Source: Pseudomonadota bacterium
GTDB taxonomy: Bacteria; Pseudomonadota; Alphaproteobacteria; Rhizobiales; Devosiaceae
Length of the DNA: 16,886 nt
NCBI GenBank assembly: GCA_023428425.1
Contig: JAEYYP010000110.1
Location: forward strand, 1-16,886
Direction: 5' to 3'
Made by a program: the position numbers and the translations under genes. The notes under the pieces were generated by a model. The model worked only from the letters and a program-made list of their open reading frames with translations. It made no database searches and had not been told where the DNA came from. Positions 6,984-13,726 of this stretch are shown here, piece by piece. Within the stretch, counting starts at the first letter, position 1. Each line of letters starts with the position of its first letter.

Positions 6984-6998
6984 CTAACGAAAGGTTAA
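6984..6998 (+). promoter_or_regulatory. Near-CtrA box CTAA-N7-TTAA
   Basis: CTAA CGAAAGG TTAAAC differs from the CtrA consensus at one base of the first half-site and at the trailing C. It lies 28 bp before the start codon of the FeeM-like gene. It would overlap the candidate -10, so a bound CtrA might repress rather than activate. It is only a weak candidate, strengthened a little by the perfect CtrA box elsewhere in the window. Confidence 0.3.
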
Positions 6999-7026
6999 AC
7001 TTTGCATCTAAGTTGCGGAGTACCTT

Positions 7027-7821
7027 ATGCGTTCGGAAGACGGCACGGCAGTAGCGCCAGCTGCCCCGGTTTCGAAGTTTGCCGGCACACTTATGGATAT
7101 ACTTGATCGCGTGGAGTATTCACGCGTGCGAATGGACGTAACCGACAATCCAATTTATCGACTACGCTACGAAGCTTACCGTCGCGAAGAATTCGTGCCG
7201 ATGAACGACGCCGGAATTGTCGTCGATGACCTCGACAACGCTCCGAACGGCATGAGCTTCGGCGTGCACATCGACGGCGAGCTGGTCAGCTCGATCCGGA
7301 TACATCACGTCAGCCGGAAATACCCCTTCGGGCCGAGCATGAAGAGCTGTCCCGACATATTGCAGCCGCTGCTCGATCAGGGCCAGACATTCACCGACCC
7401 GTCGCGTTTCACTGCCGACTACGAAGCCTCGCTGGCCTATCCTGCCCTGCCGTTCCTGACGCTCAGGATCGCGGTGATGGCGTCGCAGTACTTCAATGCC
7501 GACGCCTGCCTGGCACTGGTGCGCCCCGAGCACACCGCGTTCTACCGCCGCGTCTTCGGCTCGGAAGAAATGTCCGATGTGCGGGAATATCCCGGCCTCA
7601 CCTTCCCGGTGCAGCTGTTCGGCGCGTACGTGAACACCAAGCTGCCGGGTACGCTGCGCCGCTACCCGTTCTTCATGTCGACCGCTGAGGAGCGCGAGAA
7701 GCTGTTTACCCGGCGGCTGGATGAGGATTTCGAGCTGCCGCAGCGCGCCAGCTCTCGGCTGGCCTACGAACGGTCGCTGCTCGAAATGCAGTTCGGCGGC
7801 ATGGCAGTCGCCGCGGAGTGA
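7027..7821 (+). CDS. N-acyl amino acid synthase FeeM-like / autoinducer-synthase-fold protein
   Basis: A 264-residue GNAT-fold acyltransferase homologue. The LuxI/FeeM-type N-terminal block is visible at residues 44-57 (YRLRYEAYRREEFV), followed by the acidic DDLD (67-70) and FGVHIDGELVSSIRIH (78-93). Then come DPSRFTADYE (124-133) and the C-terminal RPEHTAFYRRVFG block (166-178). FeeM-type enzymes join a fatty acyl chain from acyl carrier protein to an amino acid; LuxI relatives make acyl-homoserine lactones. No luxR, acyl carrier protein or fee-cluster genes adjoin it, so the product is unknown. GGAG lies 6 bases before ATG. The upstream gene is a c-di-GMP enzyme. The first 60 codons are poorer in GC than the rest. 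Confidence 0.75.
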   Translation: MRSEDGTAVAPAAPVSKFAGTLMDILDRVEYSRVRMDVTDNPIYRLRYEAYRREEFVPMNDAGIVVDDLDNAPNGMSFGVHIDGELVSSIRIHHVSRKYPFGPSMKSCPDILQPLLDQGQTFTDPSRFTADYEASLAYPALPFLTLRIAVMASQYFNADACLALVRPEHTAFYRRVFGSEEMSDVREYPGLTFPVQLFGAYVNTKLPGTLRRYPFFMSTAEEREKLFTRRLDEDFELPQRASSRLAYERSLLEMQFGGMAVAAE

Positions 7822-7831
7822 CCGCGGCGAC
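7807..7831. terminator. Strong stem-loop with the stop codon in its loop
   Basis: GTCGCCGCGG (7807-7816) and CCGCGGCGAC (7822-7831) form a perfect 10-bp GC-rich stem. The 5-base loop AGTGA contains the TGA of the FeeM-like gene. It lies between two convergent genes and could act on both transcripts. No T-run follows, so it is more likely a factor-assisted end or an mRNA 3' stabiliser than a classical intrinsic terminator. Confidence 0.5.
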
Positions 7832-7849
7832 GTGAGTGACGGGCGCGGC

Positions 7850-8275
7850 TCAGAGCCCGCCCATCTCGCAGATCAGCTTCCACTCGGCCTCGCTCACCTT
7901 CGACACCGACAGGCGCGACAGCTTGACCAGCTCCATGTTGGCGAGTTCCGGCGTCGCCTTGATCGTGGCGAGCGAGACGGGCTTCGGCAGCGGCTTCACC
8001 GGCAGCATGTCGACGCACTCCCAGACGATCTGGCCCTTGTCGTTCGGCTCGGCGGTGGAATCCGGATGCGCCAGCGCCACCACCTTCATGATGCCGACGA
8101 TCTCCTTGCCGATATTGGAGTGGTAGAAGAACGCCTCGTCGCCGAGTTTCATCGCCTTCATGTTGTTGCGCGCCGTATAGTTGCGCACCGAGTGCCACTC
8201 TTCGGGCGTACCGCGCGCGACAACGTCGTCCCACGAGTTGACGTCGGGCTCCGATTTCATCAGCCAGTAAGCCAT
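7850..8275 (-). CDS. EVE-domain protein (PUA/YTH-like fold)
   Basis: A 141-residue single-domain EVE protein. Typical features are the start MAYWLMKSEPDVNSWDD, the central EEWHSVRNYTARNNMKAMKLGDEAFFYHSN, and IVGIMKVVALAHPD. EVE domains share the aromatic-cage fold of PUA and YTH proteins and are thought to bind modified bases in nucleic acids; the ligand here is unknown. It is the last gene of the leftward tsaD-gpsA-YciI run, 8 bp after the YciI stop, so it is probably co-transcribed. Its ATG is preceded by AAGTAGGG. Its position in an operon headed by a tRNA-modification enzyme fits an RNA-related role, but that is inference. Confidence 0.9.
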   Translation of the reverse strand: MAYWLMKSEPDVNSWDDVVARGTPEEWHSVRNYTARNNMKAMKLGDEAFFYHSNIGKEIVGIMKVVALAHPDSTAEPNDKGQIVWECVDMLPVKPLPKPVSLATIKATPELANMELVKLSRLSVSKVSEAEWKLICEMGGL

Positions 8276-8283
8276 CGCGGACC

Positions 8284-8571
8284 CTACTTCCTGGTGTTGT
8301 TGACCCCGAGGTGCCAGCGCTTGATGGTGACGCTGTCGAACACGCCCTGCAGCACGAACGGATCGCGGTCGAACTCGGCCTTCGCGGCATCGTAGCTCTC
8401 CGCTTCGATCACCACGATCGAACCGGTCATGTCGCCATTGTCGTCGAGGAAGGGGCCGGCGAGGATCAACCGATCGCCCAGCGTCTCGAGGTGCTTCAGA
8501 TGCTCGGGGCGCACCGCCTGGCGCTTGGCCAGACCATTCGGCTTGTCGTGGGCAATCAGGGCATAAAGCAA
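8284..8571 (-). CDS. YciI family protein
   Basis: A 95-residue protein with the YciI ferredoxin-like fold. The signature HLKHLETLGDRLILAGPFLDDNG is present, followed by GSIVVIEAESYDAAKAEFDRDPF. The biochemical role of most YciI proteins is unknown; conserved His and Asp residues suggest a small-molecule enzyme. Translation starts at TTG (complement of 8569-8571). Its Shine-Dalgarno GGGAGGA lies inside the last codons of gpsA, and only 2 bp separate the two genes, so translation is probably coupled. No ATG gives a comparable N-terminus. Confidence 0.9.
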   Translation of the reverse strand: MLYALIAHDKPNGLAKRQAVRPEHLKHLETLGDRLILAGPFLDDNGDMTGSIVVIEAESYDAAKAEFDRDPFVLQGVFDSVTIKRWHLGVNNTRK

Positions 8572-8573
8572 AG

Positions 8574-9542
8574 TCAGTCCTCCCGCTTGAGCGGCCTCGA
8601 CATCAGGCCGGCGACGATTTCGTTGATGGTGGCTCGGCCTCCGAGCAGCAGGTTTACTGCATCGATGAGCGGCGCGTCGATACCGAGACCTTCGGCCAGT
8701 TGCCTGGCGACCGGAGCGGTGGTGACGCCCTCGGCGAGGCCGATTCCGGCGACATTGTCGCCACGCCCGAGCGCCATCCCGGTCTGGTAGTTGCGCGACT
8801 GCGTCGACGTGCAGCTCAGCGTCAGGTCGCCGAGCCCGGCAAGGCCGGTGAGCGTGTGGGCGCTGCCGCCCATCCTGACCACCAGCCGCGTCATTTCGGC
8901 AAAGGCGCGGGCAATCATCGCCGAGCGGGCGGAGGCGCCGAGCCCCGCGCCCTCGACCGCGCCGCAGCCGAGCGCGTAGACGTTTTTCAAGGCCCCCGCC
9001 AGCTCGACGCCGAGCATGTCGTCGGAGGCATAGGGGCGGAAGGTGGGGCCGGCGAGGGCGGCGGCGATATCGGAGGTGGCCTCGGCATCATTGCCGGCGA
9101 GCGTCACGGCCGTCGGCCGACCGGCCGCCACGTCGACCGCGAAGCTCGGGCCGGAGAGCACGAACGGTTCCGCATCCGGCACGGTGTCGTGCAGGATCTG
9201 GCTCTGCCGGTCGAGGCTGCCATGCTCGAGACCCTTGGCTGTGAGGACGACCGGCATGCCGCGCAGGGTCGCGGCATGCTGCGCGAGCGCCGCGCGGCTC
9301 GCCTGCGCCGGCACGGCGAGGATGACGATGTCGGCGCGCGGCACCTCGGCGGACGCGGCGATCAGCGGCGACAGCTGCTGCTTGCCGAGGTGGGCGGCAT
9401 TGGTTCGCCGGTTGTTGATCTCGTCGATCACCTGCGGGTCGCGGGCGACGATCACCACTTCGCGTCCAGCGATGGCGGCGGCCTGCGCGAGCGCAGTGCC
9501 CCAGGCGCCGCCCCCGATCACTGCAACCCGCTCAAGTGCCAT
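8574..9542 (-). CDS. gpsA: NAD(P)H-dependent glycerol-3-phosphate dehydrogenase
   Basis: A 322-residue cytosolic enzyme that reduces dihydroxyacetone phosphate to sn-glycerol 3-phosphate, the entry point to phospholipid synthesis. Visible motifs are the Rossmann loop GGGAWG (10-15), TAKGLE with Lys103, SGPSFA (130-135), GALKNVYALGCG with the catalytic Lys186, and GLGDLTLSCTSTQSRN (236-251) binding substrate and cofactor. Length is normal. Its ATG overlaps the end of tsaD by 11 bp, indicating translational coupling. It is the second gene of the leftward operon. Confidence 0.97.
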   Translation of the reverse strand: MALERVAVIGGGAWGTALAQAAAIAGREVVIVARDPQVIDEINNRRTNAAHLGKQQLSPLIAASAEVPRADIVILAVPAQASRAALAQHAATLRGMPVVLTAKGLEHGSLDRQSQILHDTVPDAEPFVLSGPSFAVDVAAGRPTAVTLAGNDAEATSDIAAALAGPTFRPYASDDMLGVELAGALKNVYALGCGAVEGAGLGASARSAMIARAFAEMTRLVVRMGGSAHTLTGLAGLGDLTLSCTSTQSRNYQTGMALGRGDNVAGIGLAEGVTTAPVARQLAEGLGIDAPLIDAVNLLLGGRATINEIVAGLMSRPLKRED

Positions 9543-10593
9543 GATGCGACAATCCCATGTCGGCGCTGTCGAGCGGCCAGCGCGCCTTGGCGGAAAAGTC
9601 GAGGGTGTCGATAGCGCCGAGCGCCAGCCGCTCGGCCCCGGCCCAGGCGACCATCGCGCCGTTGTCGGTGCAAAGCGGAATCGGTGGCACGACGAGACGG
9701 GCGCCGGAGGCGGCTACGGCGGCGTTCAGCGCGGCGCCGATTGTCTTGTTGGCGGCCACGCCGCCGGCAACCACCAGCACCGGATCACGGCCGGGCAGTT
9801 CGGCGCGATATCTTTCCAGCGCCGCTTTCGCGCGCGTCGCGACGATCTCGGCCACCGTCCGCTGGAAACTGGCGCAGATGTCGGCGACGGTCTGGTCGTC
9901 GAGGGGCGCGTGCTGCTCGGCCATCAGCCGCACGGCGGTCTTCAGCCCGGAGAACGAGAAATCGAGCCGGTCTTCCTTGAGCAGCGGTCTGGGAAACCTG
10001 AAACGCTGCGGATCACCGAGCCGCGCCATTTTTTCCACCTGCGGCCCGCCGGGATTGCCCAGCCCCAGCAGCTTCGCCACCTTGTCGAAGGCTTCGCCCA
10101 GCGCGTCGTCGATGGTAGTGCCCCAGCGCTCGTAGTCGCCGACGCCCCTGACCAGCACGAACTGGCTGTGCCCACCGGAAACCAGCAGCATCAGGTAGGG
10201 AAACGCCACGCCATCGGTGAGCCGCGCCGTCAGCGCGTGCGCCTCGAGATGATTCACCGCCACCAGCGGCTTGCCGAGCGCCGCCGATAGCGCCTTGGCG
10301 GTGGTGAGCCCAACCAGCACTCCCCCGATCAGCCCAGGACCGGCCGTCGCCGCGACCGCGTCCACGTCAGCGAGCGACACGCCGGCCTCGTTGCAGGCCC
10401 TCCCGATGATATGGTCGAGCCAGGTGACATGGGCTCGCGCCGCCAGTTCCGGCACCACGCCGCCGAAGGCCGCATGCTCGTCGATCTGGCTGCGCACGAC
10501 GTTGGAGAGGATGGTGGCGCGGCCATCGGAATCGCGCTCGACGATCGAGGCGGCCGTTTCGTCGCAGCTGGTTTCGATGCCGAGGACTTTCAT
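9532..10593 (-). CDS. tsaD: tRNA N6-adenosine threonylcarbamoyltransferase
   Basis: A 353-residue TsaD (Kae1/YgjD family). With TsaB and TsaE it transfers the threonylcarbamoyl group from TC-AMP to A37 of ANN-decoding tRNAs. The ASKHA-fold start LGIETSCDETAAS is present, as are the metal-binding His115 and His119 (NHLEAH), a glycine-rich GLLGLGNPGGPQVE-like block, VAGGVAANKTI, and CTDNGAMVAWAG with the metal-ligand Asp. I chose the ATG at 10593 because family members begin directly with this strand; the frame remains open upstream to 11346, but that part only mirrors hemC. AAGG lies 5 bases before the start. It heads the operon and diverges from hemC across 81 bp. Confidence 0.97.
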   Translation of the reverse strand: MKVLGIETSCDETAASIVERDSDGRATILSNVVRSQIDEHAAFGGVVPELAARAHVTWLDHIIGRACNEAGVSLADVDAVAATAGPGLIGGVLVGLTTAKALSAALGKPLVAVNHLEAHALTARLTDGVAFPYLMLLVSGGHSQFVLVRGVGDYERWGTTIDDALGEAFDKVAKLLGLGNPGGPQVEKMARLGDPQRFRFPRPLLKEDRLDFSFSGLKTAVRLMAEQHAPLDDQTVADICASFQRTVAEIVATRAKAALERYRAELPGRDPVLVVAGGVAANKTIGAALNAAVAASGARLVVPPIPLCTDNGAMVAWAGAERLALGAIDTLDFSAKARWPLDSADMGLSHHGT

Positions 10594-10653
10594 CTTGCCT
10601 TGCCGTGAAGCTTGTTCTGCCGGGTCGCAGGGGTTAAGCCGACGCGGCTCTGG

Positions 10654-10663
10654 CCTATATAGG
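10654..10663. promoter_or_regulatory. Palindrome CCTATATAGG, likely shared -10 region
   Basis: A perfect 10-bp palindrome in the 81-bp gap between divergent tsaD and hemC. TATATA at 10656-10661 can serve as a rightward -10, with a weak TTAAGC -35 16 bp upstream, and may also serve leftward. It ends only 11 bp before the hemC ATG, leaving little room for a leader. Confidence 0.45.
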
Positions 10664-10674
10664 TACGGTTTGAA

Positions 10675-11610
10675 ATGCAATCGGCCCCCTTTCTCACCAT
10701 CGGCACCCGTGGCTCGCTGCTGGCGCTCTACCAGGCGCACCTCGTGCAGCGGCTGCTGGCCGAAGCGCATGGGGTGTCGCTCGACGACATAGCCATCCGC
10801 AGCTTCACCACGACAGGCGACCGGCTGACCGACCGGCCGCTGAGCGAGGCCGGCGGCAAGGGGCTGTTCTCCAAGGAGATCGAAGCCGCCCTGGCCGCGG
10901 GCGAAATCGACCTCGGCGTGCACTCCAGCAAGGACATGGCCTCGGTATTGCCTGACGGGCTGGTGCTGGCCGCCTTCCTCGAGCGCGAGGATATCCGCGA
11001 TGCTTTCGTGTCGCTGAAATATGCCGCGCTCGCTGACCTGCCCGAAGGGGCGAGACTCGGATCGAGTTCCATCCGCCGCGCCGCGCAGATGCTGCGGGCC
11101 CGGCCGGACCTGGAAATCGTGCCGTTCCGCGGCAATGTCGGTACCCGGCTGCAGAAGCTGGCCGATGGCGTGGCCGATGCCACCCTCCTGGCCGTGGCCG
11201 GCCTGAACCGGCTCGAACAGTCCGACAAGATCACCGCGCATCTCGATCCGCGGGAGTTCCTGCCGGCGCCGGCGCAAGGCGCCATCTGTGTCGAGATCCG
11301 CGCCGACGATGCCCGCACCAGCGGGTTGGTCGCCCCGCTCGACCACAAGCCGACCGCGACCGCCATCGCGGCCGAGCGCGCCCTGCTCGGAACGCTCGAT
11401 GGATCGTGTCGCACTCCGATCGGGGCGTTTACGGAACTGAACGATTTATCGTGCAGTTTGACGGCGGAAATCCTGAGCCCCGACGGTCGCGAGTTCTATC
11501 GCGACACAGTTGCGGGGCGTCCCGACGAGGCCCAGCGCATCGGTGCCGAACTCGGGCGTCGGCTGCTGGACGCGGCCGGGCCGGATTTCGTGCGCAGGTT
11601 CAAGGGGTAG
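10675..11610 (+). CDS. hemC: Hydroxymethylbilane synthase (porphobilinogen deaminase)
   Basis: A 311-residue cytosolic enzyme that joins four porphobilinogens into hydroxymethylbilane in haem synthesis. The family start (LTIGTRGSLLALYQA), KGLFSKEIE, VHSSKDM with catalytic Asp87, GSSSIRRAAQ, FRGNVGTRLQKL and PAPAQGAICVE are all intact. Cys245 in GSCRTPIG would hold the dipyrromethane cofactor. The ATG at 10675 fits the family N-terminus, but no good Shine-Dalgarno precedes it, and the presumed -10 is only 14 bp upstream, so the message may be nearly leaderless. It is the first gene of hemC-hemD-mic60-hemY. Confidence 0.98.
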   Translation: MQSAPFLTIGTRGSLLALYQAHLVQRLLAEAHGVSLDDIAIRSFTTTGDRLTDRPLSEAGGKGLFSKEIEAALAAGEIDLGVHSSKDMASVLPDGLVLAAFLEREDIRDAFVSLKYAALADLPEGARLGSSSIRRAAQMLRARPDLEIVPFRGNVGTRLQKLADGVADATLLAVAGLNRLEQSDKITAHLDPREFLPAPAQGAICVEIRADDARTSGLVAPLDHKPTATAIAAERALLGTLDGSCRTPIGAFTELNDLSCSLTAEILSPDGREFYRDTVAGRPDEAQRIGAELGRRLLDAAGPDFVRRFKG

Positions 11611-11617
11611 TTTCCAT

Positions 11618-12349
11618 TTGCGTATGCTCGTGACCCGGCCGGAACCCGACGCGAGCGAAACCGCCGCGAGGCTGGGTGCGCTCGACATCGAGGGCATCGC
11701 CTGTCCGCTGCTGGTGCACCAGACATTGCAGACCAGCCTGCCCGAACCTGCCGGCTTCGCCGCGATTGCGGTCACCAGTTCCAACGCGCTGCGTGCCTTG
11801 CGCGAGCGGGGTGTGCTCGAACGATACCTGAAGCTGCCGCTCTATGCCGTGGGCGGCCGAACCGCCGCGATGGCTCGCTCGCTCGGTTTCACGACCGTCA
11901 CGCATGCCGCGGGAGGCTTCGCGGCGCTGGCCGAACTGCTCGCCCATACGCCGCTCGCCGGACCGATCTTCTACCCTGCGGCACGGGAACTCGCGGGGGA
12001 CCTCGCCAGGTCGCTGGCGCCGTTCGGCCGCATGGTGATCACTACCGAGGTCTATGCCATGAACCCGGTCGACACGCTGCCACCGGCAGCGGCCGAGGGC
12101 TTTGCCGAGAACGCCATCGACGCGGTGCTGCTCTATTCGAGACGGACCGCCGAAACCTTCGTCCGCCTCGCCGAGCCGCATGTCGACCGGCTGGAGCGTC
12201 GTCACATCGGCATGCTGTGCCTCAGCGAGGCAGTTGCCGAGCCGCTGGTGGATGCCCATTTCATCCGGGTGAGTCTCGCCGAGCAGCCGAGCGAACAGGC
12301 AATGATGGGGCTTGCCTTGTCGTTTTCGCGCGATCAGAACGCATCATGA
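11618..12349 (+). CDS. hemD: Uroporphyrinogen-III synthase
   Basis: A 243-residue enzyme that cyclises hydroxymethylbilane with inversion of ring D, directly after HemC in the pathway. Sequence in this family diverges strongly, but the usual landmarks are present: LVTRPEPDA near the start, IAVTSSNALRAL, LYAVGGRTAAMARSLGF, GPIFYPAARELAGDL, DAVLLYSRRTAETFV and CLSEAVAEPL. I prefer the TTG at 11618: AAGGGG (11602-11607) lies 10 bases before it, and the resulting MRMLVTRP start is typical. An ATG at 11624 would shorten the protein by two residues and leave the ribosome site 16 bases away. It begins 7 bp after the hemC stop. Confidence 0.92.
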   Translation: MRMLVTRPEPDASETAARLGALDIEGIACPLLVHQTLQTSLPEPAGFAAIAVTSSNALRALRERGVLERYLKLPLYAVGGRTAAMARSLGFTTVTHAAGGFAALAELLAHTPLAGPIFYPAARELAGDLARSLAPFGRMVITTEVYAMNPVDTLPPAAAEGFAENAIDAVLLYSRRTAETFVRLAEPHVDRLERRHIGMLCLSEAVAEPLVDAHFIRVSLAEQPSEQAMMGLALSFSRDQNAS

Positions 12350-12385
12350 GCCAAACGAGGGGCTTTCGAGTGGAGTACGTGCCGC

Positions 12386-13726
12386 ATGGCTGAGCGCAAA
12401 TCCGGCCCCGTCAGGCCGCCGGTGATCGACCTCACCGCCAAGGCTGCAACGCGCCCCAGCAGCGACGATCGGGAAACGGTGGAGCCCGAAGCGCCGGCAG
12501 TTGCCGAAGCCGATGCCGCTGCTGCCGAGCCACCCGAGGCTCCGCGCCCGCCGCGGCCCGTAGCCCGCCTTGCCATGCCGTGGAGCGCCATCAGCATCGC
12601 CGCCATCGGGGGTGCCGTACTGGGCACCGCGCTGACCTATGGCCTGGTGAACGTCGTCGCGCTGCCCGACAACCGCCCGGTGATCGCCGACCCTTCGGTG
12701 CGATTGGCGGCACAGGACGCGGCCATCGCCGAGCTTACGACGCGCCTCGCTGCCGCCGAGGCGGCGTCGGCCGCCACGAGCACCACGGTTGCCGAGGCCG
12801 CGAGCGCGACGGCCGCCGAGCTTGAATCGCTGCGCCAGCAGCTCGATGCGCTCCCCGCGCCGGCCGCCGCGGTCGACCTCGCGCCGCTCGAAGCGCAGGT
12901 GGCCACTCTCGAAGCCAGCATTGCCGCCATCGGCGCCGGGGCCTCGGGAGCCGACGCCACCGCGCTTGCCGAGACCATTTCCGGCCTCGAAGCCGGTATC
13001 GGCGAACTCCGCGCCGCGCTCGAGGCCCTGACGCAGCGCACCAGCACGGCCGAGCAATCCATCGCGTCGCTGCGCGGCGACGTCGAAGCCACGAGGTCGG
13101 CCGTTGCGGCGCAGACCAGCATGGTCGGCGCCTCCGATATCGGCCCGGCCGTTCGCCTGCCCCTGCTGGTTTCGGGCATCGAGAGTGCCTTCGCCAATGG
13201 CAGGCCCTACGATTCAGAACTCTCCAGCCTGAGCACGCTGCTGCCCGACCTGGTGGTCCCGGACCCGATCCGTACCGCGGCGGCAGACGGACTGCCGCGC
13301 CCCGATGCCGTTGCGCTTGCCTTCACCGAAGCCGTGCCGGCCATACTTGCGGGACGCCCGGCCTTCGCCAGCGGGGACCTGACGCAGGATGCCCTCGACT
13401 GGGCCAAGGGCTTGCTGGCGCTGCGCCCGCTGGAGGAAGCCGACGGTGACACCCCCGAAGCCGTCGTCTCCCGGCTCGAAGCCGCCGTGGCACGCCGGGA
13501 TTTCGCCGCCGCCACCGCGCTGCTCGGGCAATTGCCGGAGCCGATGCAGGCAGCCGCCGGCAATACCGCCAACGATATCAGCACCCTCGCAGCCGCCGAC
13601 GACTTCATCGCCGCGCTGCGGACCACCGCGCTCGAGGCGCCGGCCGCCACCGAGCCGGCCGATAGCTCCACACCTGCCGAGAGCACCGAAGCGCCTGAGG
13701 ACCCGAGCGTGGAGGCGACACCGTGA
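12386..13726 (+). CDS. Alphaproteobacterial mitofilin/Mic60-like inner-membrane protein
   Basis: A 446-residue protein with the Mic60 plan. The N-terminus is cytoplasmic and Ala/Pro/Glu-rich (1-60). One transmembrane helix follows at about 66-92, with a glycine-rich core (AIGGAVLGTALTYG). A long Ala-rich coiled coil spans about 100-255. The C-terminal mitofilin-like region starts near 258 (RLPLLVSGIESAFANGRPYDSELSSLSTLLP). Bacterial Mic60 shapes inner-membrane invaginations and is the ancestor of the mitochondrial cristae-junction protein. Its place between hemD and hemY is the known alphaproteobacterial arrangement. GGAG (12372-12375) precedes ATG by 10 bases. The low-complexity Ala/Glu content makes similarity weak, so the identification rests on context as well as layout. 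Confidence 0.85.
   Translation: MAERKSGPVRPPVIDLTAKAATRPSSDDRETVEPEAPAVAEADAAAAEPPEAPRPPRPVARLAMPWSAISIAAIGGAVLGTALTYGLVNVVALPDNRPVIADPSVRLAAQDAAIAELTTRLAAAEAASAATSTTVAEAASATAAELESLRQQLDALPAPAAAVDLAPLEAQVATLEASIAAIGAGASGADATALAETISGLEAGIGELRAALEALTQRTSTAEQSIASLRGDVEATRSAVAAQTSMVGASDIGPAVRLPLLVSGIESAFANGRPYDSELSSLSTLLPDLVVPDPIRTAAADGLPRPDAVALAFTEAVPAILAGRPAFASGDLTQDALDWAKGLLALRPLEEADGDTPEAVVSRLEAAVARRDFAAATALLGQLPEPMQAAAGNTANDISTLAAADDFIAALRTTALEAPAATEPADSSTPAESTEAPEDPSVEATP

Noticed and set aside
10594..11346. A 251-residue N-terminal extension of TsaD
   Set aside because: It is the antisense of hemC. TsaD proteins begin at the LGIETSCDETAAS strand, and the ATG at 10593 has its own ribosome site.
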